DNA from: JAJAZB01 sp965249815
GTDB lineage: Bacteria > Bacteroidota > Bacteroidia > Cytophagales > Spirosomataceae
Length of the DNA stretch: 64,000 bases
Direction: 5' to 3'
Assembly: GCA_965249815.1 (NCBI GenBank)
Contig: CBDFMV010000003.1
Span: 930,001-994,000, forward strand
Under the pieces are notes generated by a model. It was not told where the DNA came from, searched no databases, and saw only the letters and a list, made by a program, of their open reading frames with translations. Made by a program: the position numbers and the translations under genes. Shown here in pieces: positions 49,862 to 58,343 of this stretch (the stretch's first letter is position 1; every line of letters starts with the position of its first letter).

Positions 49862-51703
49862 TCACCGCGCCATCACCGGCAATTCCACGTAGGTGGCCCG
49901 CTGGGCATCGGTGTAAATCCGGTGCTCGGCCTTCGTAAAATCGCGTTCGTCGGCCTCAAAAATGTTGGGCACGTACTTCTGCGGGTTGCGGTCAATGACC
50001 GGAAACCACGTGCTTTGCACCTGAATCATCAGCCGGTGGCCGGGCCGGAAGGTGTGGTTAATCTGGTGCAAATCGATGACGAACTCCTCGGGCTGGTTGG
50101 GCCGGAGCGGTTCGGGTTTCTCGAAACTTTTCCGGAACCGTCCCCGGAACACTTCCATCGCCACGGGCAACTGGTAGCCGCTCATCGCCCGGTTGGTGGT
50201 GTCGAGGTCGGGGTACACGTCGATGAGCTTCACCACCCAGTCGGCGTCGGTCTGGCTGGTGCTGGCGAAGAGGTGCGCTTTTACCGTGCCGGTCACCGTC
50301 AGGGGCTGGTCGAGCACCGCGCCTTTGAAACTCGCCACGTCGGGCCGGCCGTACACGAAGCGCTGGTCGTCCACGTGCCAGGCCCGCCAGCGGCTGCCCG
50401 GTCCGTAGGTTTGTTCGATGGGCAGCGCACGGTAGGGCACCGGGTTGTGCGGGTCGCTGGGGTAGCTGACGAAGGCCGTGCCGGTGGGTTTGCTGAACGT
50501 GCAGGTGCCGTCGGGCGCGGCGTAAAGTCGGCGCATCGTGGCTTCCTTCGGGGGCCAGGTGCCGTACGTTTTCCACTCGTTGCTGCCGATCTGAAAACAG
50601 GTGGCTTCGGCGAAATTCCCGTCGCCAATTCCTTTCAAATGGTAATCGAACCAGCGTCGCTGAATCTCCTGAAAATACGGAGCGGTGCGGCTACCGAAGG
50701 CGATTTTGCCCAGGCTGTCGCCTTTTGCCGAGGCCCACTGCCCGTGGTACCAGGGGCCAAGCACGAGGTGATTTTGCTTTTTCGTGTCCGCTTTTTCCAT
50801 GTGCGTGTACATCAGTTGCGGGCCGTTCACGTCTTCCTGGTCGTAGTAGCCGCCGACGTGAAGCTGGGGCACTTCGGGGCCACGCACGTAACTCAGGGGC
50901 GAATCTTTTTGCCAGAACGCGTCGTAATTGGGGTGCTTGACGAAGTGGTTCCAGGTCGGGATTTTGCCTTTGAAGTAGTTGGCGTTCACGTTTTTGAGCG
51001 AACCCAGGTTGCGGTACCAGTCGTAAAGGTCATACTGCGGGAATTTGAATTCTTCACCGCCCTTGCTGCCCTCCACCGAGTACGTGTACTCAAAGCCGTA
51101 ACTGAGCCGGAACGCGCCGTTGTGGTGGAAATCGTCGCCGAGGAATAAATCGCCCATGCAGGCTTGCTCCGACGAGGCTTTCAGCGCCGGGTGCGGGTCC
51201 ACGGCCCCGATCAGCGCCAGCCAGCCGGGGTACGAAATGCCGAAAATTCCTGCCTTGCCGCTGTTATTCGGGGTGTTTTTCAAGAGCCACTTGATGGTGT
51301 CGTAGGTGTCGGTGCTTTCGTCCACCTTGCCGGGCTGGGTCAGGTGGATAAGGGGCTGGTGAATTTCCATCGTGCCCTCGCTCCGGTTTTTACCCCGCAC
51401 GTCCTGAAACACGAAGATGTAGCCGCTCTCGGCCAGCGGGCCGTAGTTGGGCACGCCGGCGACGTTGATCGTGCTGTCGTCGGGCACACCGAACCCGGCC
51501 CCGTAGGGCGTGCGCTGAATCAAAAACGGCACCGGGCCGCTTTGCCGAACGGGAATCAGCATGGCCGTGTAGAGTTTCACGCCGTCGCGCATGGGAATCA
51601 TCGCCGATTTGACGCGGTAGCGGAGTTCGGGAGTTTTTTGGGCGAACGCCAGCGCAGGCAGCAGGGCCAGCAGGAAAAGCATTTTTCGGAAACGGTGGAG
51701 CAT
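49862..51703 (-). CDS. Exported CocE/NonD-family alpha/beta hydrolase
   Basis: 613 aa from ATG 51703, with a signal peptide (residues ~1-22, LAFAQ). The S15/CocE alpha/beta-hydrolase domain begins with IPMRDGVKLYTAMLIP and has the nucleophile elbow GISYPGW. The oxyanion Tyr lies in RTPYGAGFG. The C-terminal jelly-roll X-Pro dipeptidyl-peptidase domain follows from about residue 410 (GTVKAHLFASTSQTDADWVVKLIDV). Such enzymes cleave esters, amides or dipeptides in the periplasm; many are annotated as glutaryl-7-ACA acylases. Substrate unknown. Divergent from an aldo/keto reductase. Confidence 0.9.
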   Translation of the reverse strand: MLHRFRKMLFLLALLPALAFAQKTPELRYRVKSAMIPMRDGVKLYTAMLIPVRQSGPVPFLIQRTPYGAGFGVPDDSTINVAGVPNYGPLAESGYIFVFQDVRGKNRSEGTMEIHQPLIHLTQPGKVDESTDTYDTIKWLLKNTPNNSGKAGIFGISYPGWLALIGAVDPHPALKASSEQACMGDLFLGDDFHHNGAFRLSYGFEYTYSVEGSKGGEEFKFPQYDLYDWYRNLGSLKNVNANYFKGKIPTWNHFVKHPNYDAFWQKDSPLSYVRGPEVPQLHVGGYYDQEDVNGPQLMYTHMEKADTKKQNHLVLGPWYHGQWASAKGDSLGKIAFGSRTAPYFQEIQRRWFDYHLKGIGDGNFAEATCFQIGSNEWKTYGTWPPKEATMRRLYAAPDGTCTFSKPTGTAFVSYPSDPHNPVPYRALPIEQTYGPGSRWRAWHVDDQRFVYGRPDVASFKGAVLDQPLTVTGTVKAHLFASTSQTDADWVVKLIDVYPDLDTTNRAMSGYQLPVAMEVFRGRFRKSFEKPEPLRPNQPEEFVIDLHQINHTFRPGHRLMIQVQSTWFPVIDRNPQKYVPNIFEADERDFTKAEHRIYTDAQRATYVELPVMAR

Positions 51704-51794
51704 GGTTTTTCGGAGAAAAGAAAATGCATTTGGACACTGCGTAAAACTACGGCTTCCGCGCGGAGTTTTCGGCCTCAAACCCCTTCTTTGCGCC

Positions 51795-52610
51795 ATGAAT
51801 GCACCAACCGTCACCCTCAATAACGGCGTAGAAATGCCGATTCTGGGCCTGGGCGTGTACGCGCCAGGCCAAAACAACGACGTGCAGCAGGCCGTCGAAT
51901 GGGCGCTGCAAGCGGGCTGCCGCCTCCTCGACACCGCCGCCGTGTACGGCAACGAGCGCCAGGTGGCCGCTGCGCTCAAGGCCAGCGGCCTGCCGCCCAG
52001 CGAGGTATTCATCACCACGAAAGTCTGGAACGACGATCAGGGTTTCGAAGCCACGCTCCGGGCCTTCGACCGCAGTTTGCAGAAACTCCAGCTCGACGTG
52101 GTCGATTTGTACCTCGTTCACTGGCCCGTCCGCGAAACCCGGCTCGATACCTGGCGGGCGCTGGAGCGGCTCTACGCCGAAGGGCGCGTGCGGGCCATCG
52201 GCGTGTCGAACTACTACGTTCCGCACCTCGAAGAACTGTTCACGATTGCCCAAATCACCCCCGCCGTCAACCAGTTCGAGTTTAGCCCGTACTGCAACCC
52301 GGCCGACGTGGTGCAGTACTGTCGCGAAAAAGGCATCCAGCCCGAGGGCTACGCGCCACTCGTGCGGGGCTTGAAAAAAGACGATCCCCGGCTGGTGGCC
52401 ATTGCCGAACGGCACGGCAAAACCCCGTTTCAGGTGCTCGTGCGCTGGTCGGTGCAACAGGGCGTGGTGACGATTCCAAAGTCCGTGCGCCGGGAGGCGA
52501 TTCTCGAAAACTTCGACGTGTTCGACTTTGAACTGACGAACGAGGAAATGGCCGAAATGCACACCTGGCATGACGATACGCGGGTGGCCTGGAATCCGAT
52601 GGACTTCTGA
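51795..52610 (+). CDS. Aldo/keto reductase
   Basis: 271 aa from ATG 51795. (beta/alpha)8 NADPH-dependent reductase. Catalytic tetrad visible: Asp and Tyr in LLDTAAVYGNE, Lys in TTKVWND, His in LVHWPV. NADPH-binding IPKSVRREAILENFDVFDFELT near the C-terminus. Close in type to 2,5-diketo-gluconate reductase/prostaglandin-F synthase-like AKR5 proteins. It could act on keto sugars or keto acids, matching other sugar-oxidation genes here, but the specificity cannot be read. A NUDIX gene follows after 11 nt. Confidence 0.95.
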   Translation: MNAPTVTLNNGVEMPILGLGVYAPGQNNDVQQAVEWALQAGCRLLDTAAVYGNERQVAAALKASGLPPSEVFITTKVWNDDQGFEATLRAFDRSLQKLQLDVVDLYLVHWPVRETRLDTWRALERLYAEGRVRAIGVSNYYVPHLEELFTIAQITPAVNQFEFSPYCNPADVVQYCREKGIQPEGYAPLVRGLKKDDPRLVAIAERHGKTPFQVLVRWSVQQGVVTIPKSVRREAILENFDVFDFELTNEEMAEMHTWHDDTRVAWNPMDF

Positions 52611-52621
52611 ATCCTTCTTTC

Positions 52622-53260
52622 ATGCAATCCACTGATTGGCTGGCTATTGCCCAGCGACTCAACGCCCTCGCCCAGGCGGGCCTGACCTACGTCCAGAGCG
52701 ACTACGACCGCGAACGGTACGAGGAAATCCGTCACCTCAGCACCCAAATCCTGACCAACCTCACCGACGAACCCGTCGGGAAAATCGCCCCGCTGTTCGC
52801 CGCCGGGATTGGCGAGTACCCGACGCCGAAGGTGGACATCCGGGCGGTGGTTTTTCGCGGAACCGACGAAATCCTGATGGTGCAGGAAAAAATTGACGGC
52901 CTCCGCTGGACCCTCCCCGGCGGCTGGGCCGACGTGGGTTACACGCCCTTCGAGGTGGCGGCGAAGGAAGTCCACGAAGAAACCGGCCTGACCGTGCGCC
53001 CGGTGCGGTTGCTGGCCGTTTTCGACAAAAAACAGCATCCCCATCCGCCCCAACCGTGGTACGTGTACAAGTTTTTTATCCGGTGTGAAGTCGTGGGCGG
53101 TAAACTGGCGGAGGAAATTCACGACATCGGCGCGGTGCGTTGGGTAAATCGTGCTGAAATTCAGACGCTCCCGCTTTCGGTGGACCGCACGACGGCAACG
53201 CAAATCGAAACGATGTTTACATTTGCAACAAATCCCGACGCACCCGCGTTGTGCGACTGA
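52622..53260 (+). CDS. NUDIX hydrolase with N-terminal NUDIX-associated domain
   Basis: 212 aa. Residues ~1-65 are a helical N-terminal domain seen in nucleoside-diphosphate-linked hydrolases, then the Nudix box around GGWADVGYTPFEVAAKEVHEETGL. The first glutamate of the canonical GX5E is Tyr here and the Arg is Lys, while the metal-binding EVHEE is intact. Likely hydrolyses ADP-ribose-like or other X-linked nucleotides. Third in a run of co-directional genes after the aldo/keto reductase. Confidence 0.9.
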   Translation: MQSTDWLAIAQRLNALAQAGLTYVQSDYDRERYEEIRHLSTQILTNLTDEPVGKIAPLFAAGIGEYPTPKVDIRAVVFRGTDEILMVQEKIDGLRWTLPGGWADVGYTPFEVAAKEVHEETGLTVRPVRLLAVFDKKQHPHPPQPWYVYKFFIRCEVVGGKLAEEIHDIGAVRWVNRAEIQTLPLSVDRTTATQIETMFTFATNPDAPALCD

Positions 53261-53308
53261 CTTTTGGGGCACGGGGTTTTCAGAGGCATTCCGATTCACT
53301 TCAAGACC

Positions 53309-53539
53309 ATGAAATTTATTCTTATTTTGATTCTGATTTTCGTGCTGGTGCCGCCGTTGCTGCGGCTGGCGCTGCGCGTTTTCATCGGCACCCAGGTCGG
53401 CAAGGCCCAGCAACAGGTTTTTGAGCAGCAGCGCGAAGCCCAGCGCCGCGCCGGGCGCGTCAACGTCGATCAGGTGCCGCCGCGTAAGGATTCCTTCAAA
53501 GGGGGCGAATACGTGGATTACGAAGAAGTGAAGGATTGA
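53309..53539 (+). CDS. DUF4834-type small membrane protein
   Basis: 76 aa from ATG 53309. One N-terminal membrane helix (FILILILIFVLVPPLLRLAL), then a Gln/Arg-rich helix (KAQQQVFEQQREAQRR), and the C-terminal GGEYVDYEEVKD motif that is the hallmark of this Bacteroidota family. Its function is unknown. Its TGA overlaps the TTG start of prmC, so the two are coupled; the same neighbourhood is common in the phylum. Confidence 0.85.
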   Translation: MKFILILILIFVLVPPLLRLALRVFIGTQVGKAQQQVFEQQREAQRRAGRVNVDQVPPRKDSFKGGEYVDYEEVKD

Positions 53540-54396
53540 CTACCGCCCAGGCCCTTTTCCGCTTCCTGACCGACGAACTGGCCACTGCCTACGACCGCCC
53601 CGAGGCGCGAGCCATCGCGTACCGGTTGCTCGCCCATTTCCTGCGTCTTTCCCGCACCGACATTCTGCTCGATAAAGTTAGTTCGGGCGAGCAACCCGAC
53701 TGGCAGGCATTGCTGGGCCGGTTGAAGGCCCACGAACCCATGCAGTACGTGCTGGGCGAAGAAGAATTTTACGGTCGTCCGTTCGCCGTCACGCCCGCCA
53801 CGCTCATTCCCCGGCCCGAAACCGAGGAGTTGGTGAGGCTGGTGATTCAGGAATTCCGTCAAAACGACGCCCGACGCCCGACGCCCGACGCCCTGCTCGA
53901 CATCGGCACTGGCAGCGGCTGTCTCGCCGTGACGCTGGCCCTTGAACTACCAAACGCGCAGGTTTCCGCCTGGGACGTTTCGCCCGAAGCCCTCGTTGTG
54001 GCCCGCCGAAATGCCGAACGCCTCGGCGCGCGAGTCACGTTCGAGCAGCGGGACATTCTGACTTCCGACTTCTCCCTTCCGCCTTTTCCCTTTTCCCTTC
54101 TGGTTTCCAACCCCCCCTACGTGGCCCGCGCCGAAGCCAGCCGGATGCACGCCAACGTGCTCGACCACGAGCCGCACCTGGCGCTGTTCGTACCCGACGA
54201 CGACCCGCTGGTCTTTTACAAAGCCATCGCCGACCTGGGGCTGAAAACGCTGATGCCGAATGGATTTGTTTTTCTGGAAATCAACGAGCGGTTCGGAGCG
54301 GAAACGGCGGCTGTTTTCACTGAACGGGGTTACCCTTCGGCGCAGGTTTTGCGGGATTTAGCGGGGAAAAACCGCTTCGTGCGTGCGGTACGCTAA
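53536..54396 (+). CDS. prmC: Release factor N5-glutamine methyltransferase PrmC
   Basis: 286 aa, starting at TTG 53536 that overlaps the upstream stop; the next ATG would remove the N-terminal helical domain. It methylates the GGQ glutamine of RF1/RF2. Helical N-terminal domain with PMQYVLGEEEFYGRPF, then AdoMet-binding DIGTGSGCLAV and the catalytic NPPY in VSNPPYVAR, then LALFVPDDDPLVFY. All are typical. Part of the NUDIX-DUF4834-prmC gene run. Confidence 0.96.
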   Translation: MTTAQALFRFLTDELATAYDRPEARAIAYRLLAHFLRLSRTDILLDKVSSGEQPDWQALLGRLKAHEPMQYVLGEEEFYGRPFAVTPATLIPRPETEELVRLVIQEFRQNDARRPTPDALLDIGTGSGCLAVTLALELPNAQVSAWDVSPEALVVARRNAERLGARVTFEQRDILTSDFSLPPFPFSLLVSNPPYVARAEASRMHANVLDHEPHLALFVPDDDPLVFYKAIADLGLKTLMPNGFVFLEINERFGAETAAVFTERGYPSAQVLRDLAGKNRFVRAVR

Positions 54397-54460
54397 CCGG
54401 GTGGCTTTGGCGAACCAACTCCTGTCCTTCCCGCTCCTGACCCCTCGCTTCCGTCCCGAA

Positions 54461-54491
54461 TTGCGTTTTAAGCCGTAAACGCCTATTTTCG
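54461..54491 (+). promoter_or_regulatory. Likely promoter of the MoxR gene
   Basis: TTG at 54461-54463, 20-nt spacer, TATTTTCG at 54484-54491 (seven of eight bases with the TAnnTTTG consensus). It lies 23 nt before the start codon. Confidence 0.45.
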
Positions 54492-54514
54492 GCCTCTTCA
54501 AACGCAGACCGGGT

Positions 54515-55495
54515 ATGGCCGAGGTACAGACTTCTCCGCAGTTGCAGCGCAAAATCAAGCAGGTCCTGACCGAAATGGGCAAGGTGGTGGTGGGGCAGGA
54601 ACGCCTGCTTAACCGCCTGCTGGTGGGCTTGTTTACGGGCGGGCACATTTTGCTCGAAGGCGTACCCGGCCTGGCCAAAACGTTGACCATCAACACGCTG
54701 GCAAAGGTGTTGAACCTCGATTTCCAGCGCATCCAGTTCACGCCCGATCTGCTGCCTGCTGACCTCGTCGGCACGATGATTTACGACCGGCGCCTCGACG
54801 ATTTCCGGGTGAAAAAAGGGCCGCTTTTCGCCAACCTGATTCTGGCTGACGAGGTAAACCGCGCCCCGGCCAAAGTGCAGTCGGCGCTGCTCGAAGGCAT
54901 GCAGGAACGCCAGGTGACCATCGGCGACGAGACGTTTCCGCTCGACCGGCCCTTTCTGGTGATGGCCACGCAGAACCCCGTCGAACAGGAGGGCACGTTT
55001 CCCCTGCCGGAGGCGCAGGTGGACCGTTTCATGCTGAAAGTCTTCGTGAATTACCTCGAAAAAACGGAAGAACTGGAAGTGATGCGGCGCATGGCCAACA
55101 TGGAGTACAGCTACGACGTGAGGCCCATTCTCGACAAGGCCGACATCGCCGCCATCCAGCACGAAATCAACCAGATTGGCATCAGCGAAACCCTCGAACG
55201 CTACATCATCGAACTGGTTTTTGCCACCCGCCGACCCTTGCAGTACGGGCTGAAAGACGAAGCCCGCTATATCCAGTATGGGGCCTCGCCCCGCGCCAGC
55301 ATCGCCCTCAATCTGGGGGCAAAAGTGCTGGCTTACTTCGACGGGCGCGATTACGTGCTGCCCGAAGACATCAAGGAAATAGCCCCCGACGTGCTCAATC
55401 ATCGGATTCTGCTCAACTACGAAGCCGAAGCCGACGGCATTTCCACGCCGCAGGTTATTGATACGATCCTGCGGCGGGTTTCGATTGGGCGGTAA
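54515..55495 (+). CDS. MoxR-family AAA+ ATPase
   Basis: 326 aa. Walker A GVPGLAKT near residue 50, Walker B LILADEVNRAP, sensor-type ATQNPVEQEGTFPLPEAQVDRF and the MoxR C-terminal lid. These ATPases work with VWA-domain proteins to remodel or mature enzymes and are often encoded next to BatA/BatB genes. Here it stands alone; the BatA-like gene is at 9285. Its TAA stop lies in the left arm of a 31-bp palindrome that carries the convergent gene's stop on the other arm. Confidence 0.95.
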   Translation: MAEVQTSPQLQRKIKQVLTEMGKVVVGQERLLNRLLVGLFTGGHILLEGVPGLAKTLTINTLAKVLNLDFQRIQFTPDLLPADLVGTMIYDRRLDDFRVKKGPLFANLILADEVNRAPAKVQSALLEGMQERQVTIGDETFPLDRPFLVMATQNPVEQEGTFPLPEAQVDRFMLKVFVNYLEKTEELEVMRRMANMEYSYDVRPILDKADIAAIQHEINQIGISETLERYIIELVFATRRPLQYGLKDEARYIQYGASPRASIALNLGAKVLAYFDGRDYVLPEDIKEIAPDVLNHRILLNYEAEADGISTPQVIDTILRRVSIGR

Positions 55496-55568
55496 CGCGT
55501 AGCACCGACATTCTTGTCGGTGTTCCCGGCCAGCCCACACCGACAAGAATGTCGGTGCTACGCGTTAC
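55492..55568. repeat. 31-bp perfect palindrome holding both convergent stop codons
   Basis: Arms 55492-55522 and 55538-55568 with a 15-nt loop. Each arm contains the unit CACCGACA-AGAA-TGTCGGTG also seen at 23133. The TAA of MoxR and that of the epimerase occupy mirror positions, so both genes end TAACGCGTAGCACC. Confidence 0.9.
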
Positions 55569-56626
55569 TTCAGCACGTAGCTCAATGCCTCGGCGTTTTC
55601 GCGAATCCAATCGTGAATTTCACTAACGATTTGCTTCATGCCGATCTGGGGTTTCCAACCCGTTAGCGCCGTTACTTTTGAATTGTCCGTCACGTACAGC
55701 CGGATGTCGGCGGCGCGGTTTTCGGTCACCTGACTGATGGGAATCGCCTTGCCTGTCACTTCCTGGCAGAGTTTCGTCAGTTCCTGCAACGACGCGCTCA
55801 CTTCCACCCCACCGCCCGCGTTCAGAATTTCGCCGTTTACCGCCTCCAGGTTGTGCAACTGCCAGTCCACCAGCCGGTAGAGATCGGCCACGTGAAGCAT
55901 GTCGCGGGTTTGCTTGCCGGTGCCGCCGTAGCCGATGTAAGCCAGTTGCTGCTCGTAAAAGTGCTTGGCCACCCAGAGCACCATCACGCCCTGGTCCACC
56001 TTGCCCATCTGCCACGGCCCGGTAATGACCCCGCACCGGTCGATGACCGTTTTCAAGCCGTAAAACTCGTTGTATTCCTGAATCAGCAACTCCGACGCCA
56101 GCTTGGTGGCGCCATAGAGCGAGCGCGCCCCGTCGAGCGGGAAGTCCTCGGCGATGCCGCGCGCCGAGACGCCCCGCACGGGTTGCTCGTCGGCAAGGGC
56201 GAAGCGGGTTTCCTGCTCGGTGAAATTCAGTTTTTCAATCGTCTTAATCGGATACACCCGACTGGTGGACAGGAACAAAAACGCCGCCCGGTGCCGCAAC
56301 GCATAGTTAAGGCAGTTGATCGTGCCGACGAGGTTGGTGTTGATGAGGTAATCGGGCGTCCCGTTCAGCCCCGCCAGCACCGACGGCTCGGCGGAGGCCT
56401 CGATGACCACGTCGACGGGCGGCAGCGCGTCGAAATCTTCCTTCGAGCGAATGTCGCCGTGAACGAACTGCACGCCCGCTTTCGTCAGCCGGGCGAGGTT
56501 CAATTCAGAACCCCGGCGTTTCAGATTATCCAGCGCGAAAACCTGATAATCGGGGTAATTCTGTTTCAACGAAACCGCCAGCGACGAGCCAACAAACCCG
56601 GCCCCGCCGGTGATAAGGATGTTCAT
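55565..56626 (-). CDS. NAD-dependent epimerase/dehydratase (CDP-paratose 2-epimerase-like)
   Basis: 353 aa extended SDR. NAD-binding TGGAGFVGSSLAVSL at residues 6-20, then the catalytic YGATK (Tyr-Lys). The segment CGVITGPWQMGKVDQGVMVLW is characteristic of the CDP-paratose/tyvelose 2-epimerase-like group, and a C-terminal substrate domain follows. It would interconvert nucleotide sugars used in surface polysaccharide. It is not within a recognisable polysaccharide gene cluster. Confidence 0.9.
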   Translation of the reverse strand: MNILITGGAGFVGSSLAVSLKQNYPDYQVFALDNLKRRGSELNLARLTKAGVQFVHGDIRSKEDFDALPPVDVVIEASAEPSVLAGLNGTPDYLINTNLVGTINCLNYALRHRAAFLFLSTSRVYPIKTIEKLNFTEQETRFALADEQPVRGVSARGIAEDFPLDGARSLYGATKLASELLIQEYNEFYGLKTVIDRCGVITGPWQMGKVDQGVMVLWVAKHFYEQQLAYIGYGGTGKQTRDMLHVADLYRLVDWQLHNLEAVNGEILNAGGGVEVSASLQELTKLCQEVTGKAIPISQVTENRAADIRLYVTDNSKVTALTGWKPQIGMKQIVSEIHDWIRENAEALSYVLK

Positions 56627-56692
56627 AGTTGAAGAAAAAGCGAGGGGAAAGTAAGGGACCAGGGGAAATTAGTGCCAATCCCTTTCCTCCAT

Positions 56693-58264
56693 TTATTTTG
56701 TAAAAGACCCGTCCACCAACCGCCAGATAACCAACGGGTTGCCCGACTTCAATTCATCGGGCAGGAGGTTTTCGGGGAAATCCTGGTAACACACAGGCCG
56801 GGTGAAACGCCGGATCGCCGCCGTGCCGACGGACGTGCTGCGCGAATCGGTCGTGGCCGGGTACGGCCCGCCGTGGACCATCGCGTGACTCACTTCCACG
56901 CCCGTCGGGAAGCCATTGAAAAGCAGCCGCCCGACTTTCGTTTCGAGAACATCCACCAACTCGGCATACTCGGTTAAATCCTCCGGCGTACCGTGGATCG
57001 TGGCCGTCAGGTGCCCGTGCAGGTTGCGGGCGAAAGCGAGTGTCTGCGCCTTGTCGTCGGCCACGATAGCCACCGACGACGGTCCGAAGACTTCCTCCGT
57101 CAGTTCGGGATTCGCCAGTGCGGCGGCGGCGGTCGTGCGCAATAATTGCGCGCTCACCAGGCCTGTTTCACCGGCCAACTCCGCCGTCGTCAGGCGCTCG
57201 GTGCCGTCCACCAGGGCCAGTTTGCCGAGGCCACTGGCGTAGGCCTGCCGGATGCCGCCCGTGAGCATCACCCCCGGCGCGACGGCGTCGAGGGCGGTTG
57301 CCACCGCCTTCACAAATTCGTCCGTCTGTGAAAGAGCAGGCACCACAAACACGCCGGGGTTGGTGCAAAACTGCCCCACGCCGAGCGTGATGCTGCCCGC
57401 CAGCGCCGAGGCGAAGCGTTCGCCGCCTTCGCGCAATGCGCCGGGCAGGATAAACACCGGGTTGGTGCTGCCCATTTCGGCGTACACCGGAATTGGCTCC
57501 GGGCGGCGGACAGCTGCGTCGAACAACGCTTTTCCGCCCCGAAACGACCCGGTAAAACCCACGGCTTTTACCAGCGGATGCTGCACCAGGGCCATGCCGA
57601 CTTCGGTGCCCGCGCCCTGCACCAGCGAAAACGTACCGTCGGGCAACCCGCAGGCCTCGACGGCCCGCACGATGGCCCCGGCGACGAGTTCGCCCGTGGC
57701 CGGGTGCGCCGGGTGGCCCTTAAAAATAACCGGACAACCGGCAGCCAGCGCCGAAGCGGTATCGCCGCCCGCGACTGAGAACGCCAGCGGGAAGTTGCTT
57801 GCCCCGAACACCCCCACCGGGCCGAGCGCCCGCTGCATTTGCCGCAAATCGGGCTTCGGCGCGGGCTGGCGCTCAGGCTGGGCGGTATCGAGGCGGGCAT
57901 CCACCCAGGAACCTTCGCGGAGGACTTCGGCGAAAAGCCGCAATTGACCCACGGTGCGGCCCCGTTCGCCCGTCAGGCGGGCGAGGGGCAGGGCCGTTTC
58001 GAGGCTGGCCGTCTGGAGAAGTTCGTCGCCGAGGTCGAGAATTTCGTCGGCGATTTTTTCGAGAAATCTGGCTTTTTCAACGCCTGATTTTTTGCGATAA
58101 ACCCCAAACGCCACGGCCGCTTTCTCAACGGCCACGCTCACTTCGTCAGTTGTGGCTTCGTGAAAAACCGTCGGCAAGGCTTCGCCCGTGGCGGGATTGA
58201 TGCCGTGAAACGTCTGGGAACCGGCTGCCGAGCGCTCGGAGCCGAGGAAGTGGTATCCGGTCAT
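56693..58264 (-). CDS. Aldehyde dehydrogenase (alpha-ketoglutaric semialdehyde dehydrogenase-type)
   Basis: 523 aa. Catalytic cysteine in GVGQFCTNPG, general-base glutamate in YAEMGSTNPV, coenzyme motif GFTGSFRGG, and FGASNFPLAFSVAGGDTASALAAG for the Asn of the oxyanion hole. Length and sequence feel match the NADP-dependent 2,5-dioxovalerate (alpha-ketoglutaric semialdehyde) dehydrogenases. It follows an FAH-family gene on the same strand, a pairing that would finish oxidative (Weimberg-type) pentose breakdown to 2-oxoglutarate. An inverted repeat lies in the 79-nt gap. Confidence 0.9.
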   Translation of the reverse strand: MTGYHFLGSERSAAGSQTFHGINPATGEALPTVFHEATTDEVSVAVEKAAVAFGVYRKKSGVEKARFLEKIADEILDLGDELLQTASLETALPLARLTGERGRTVGQLRLFAEVLREGSWVDARLDTAQPERQPAPKPDLRQMQRALGPVGVFGASNFPLAFSVAGGDTASALAAGCPVIFKGHPAHPATGELVAGAIVRAVEACGLPDGTFSLVQGAGTEVGMALVQHPLVKAVGFTGSFRGGKALFDAAVRRPEPIPVYAEMGSTNPVFILPGALREGGERFASALAGSITLGVGQFCTNPGVFVVPALSQTDEFVKAVATALDAVAPGVMLTGGIRQAYASGLGKLALVDGTERLTTAELAGETGLVSAQLLRTTAAAALANPELTEEVFGPSSVAIVADDKAQTLAFARNLHGHLTATIHGTPEDLTEYAELVDVLETKVGRLLFNGFPTGVEVSHAMVHGGPYPATTDSRSTSVGTAAIRRFTRPVCYQDFPENLLPDELKSGNPLVIWRLVDGSFTK

Positions 58265-58272
58265 AAAAAATG

Positions 58273-58326
58273 GTCTGAACCGCGCGGCGGCGGACCGTCA
58301 GGAGTGGCCACCGCTACGGTTCAGAC
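58273..58326. repeat. Inverted repeat in the FAH-ALDH gap
   Basis: Arms 58273-58282 and 58317-58326 (10 bp perfect) with a 34-nt GC-rich centre. No T-run. May act as a partial terminator or mRNA-processing site between the two genes. Confidence 0.6.
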
Positions 58327-58343
58327 AAAAAGGTTCGGACAAA

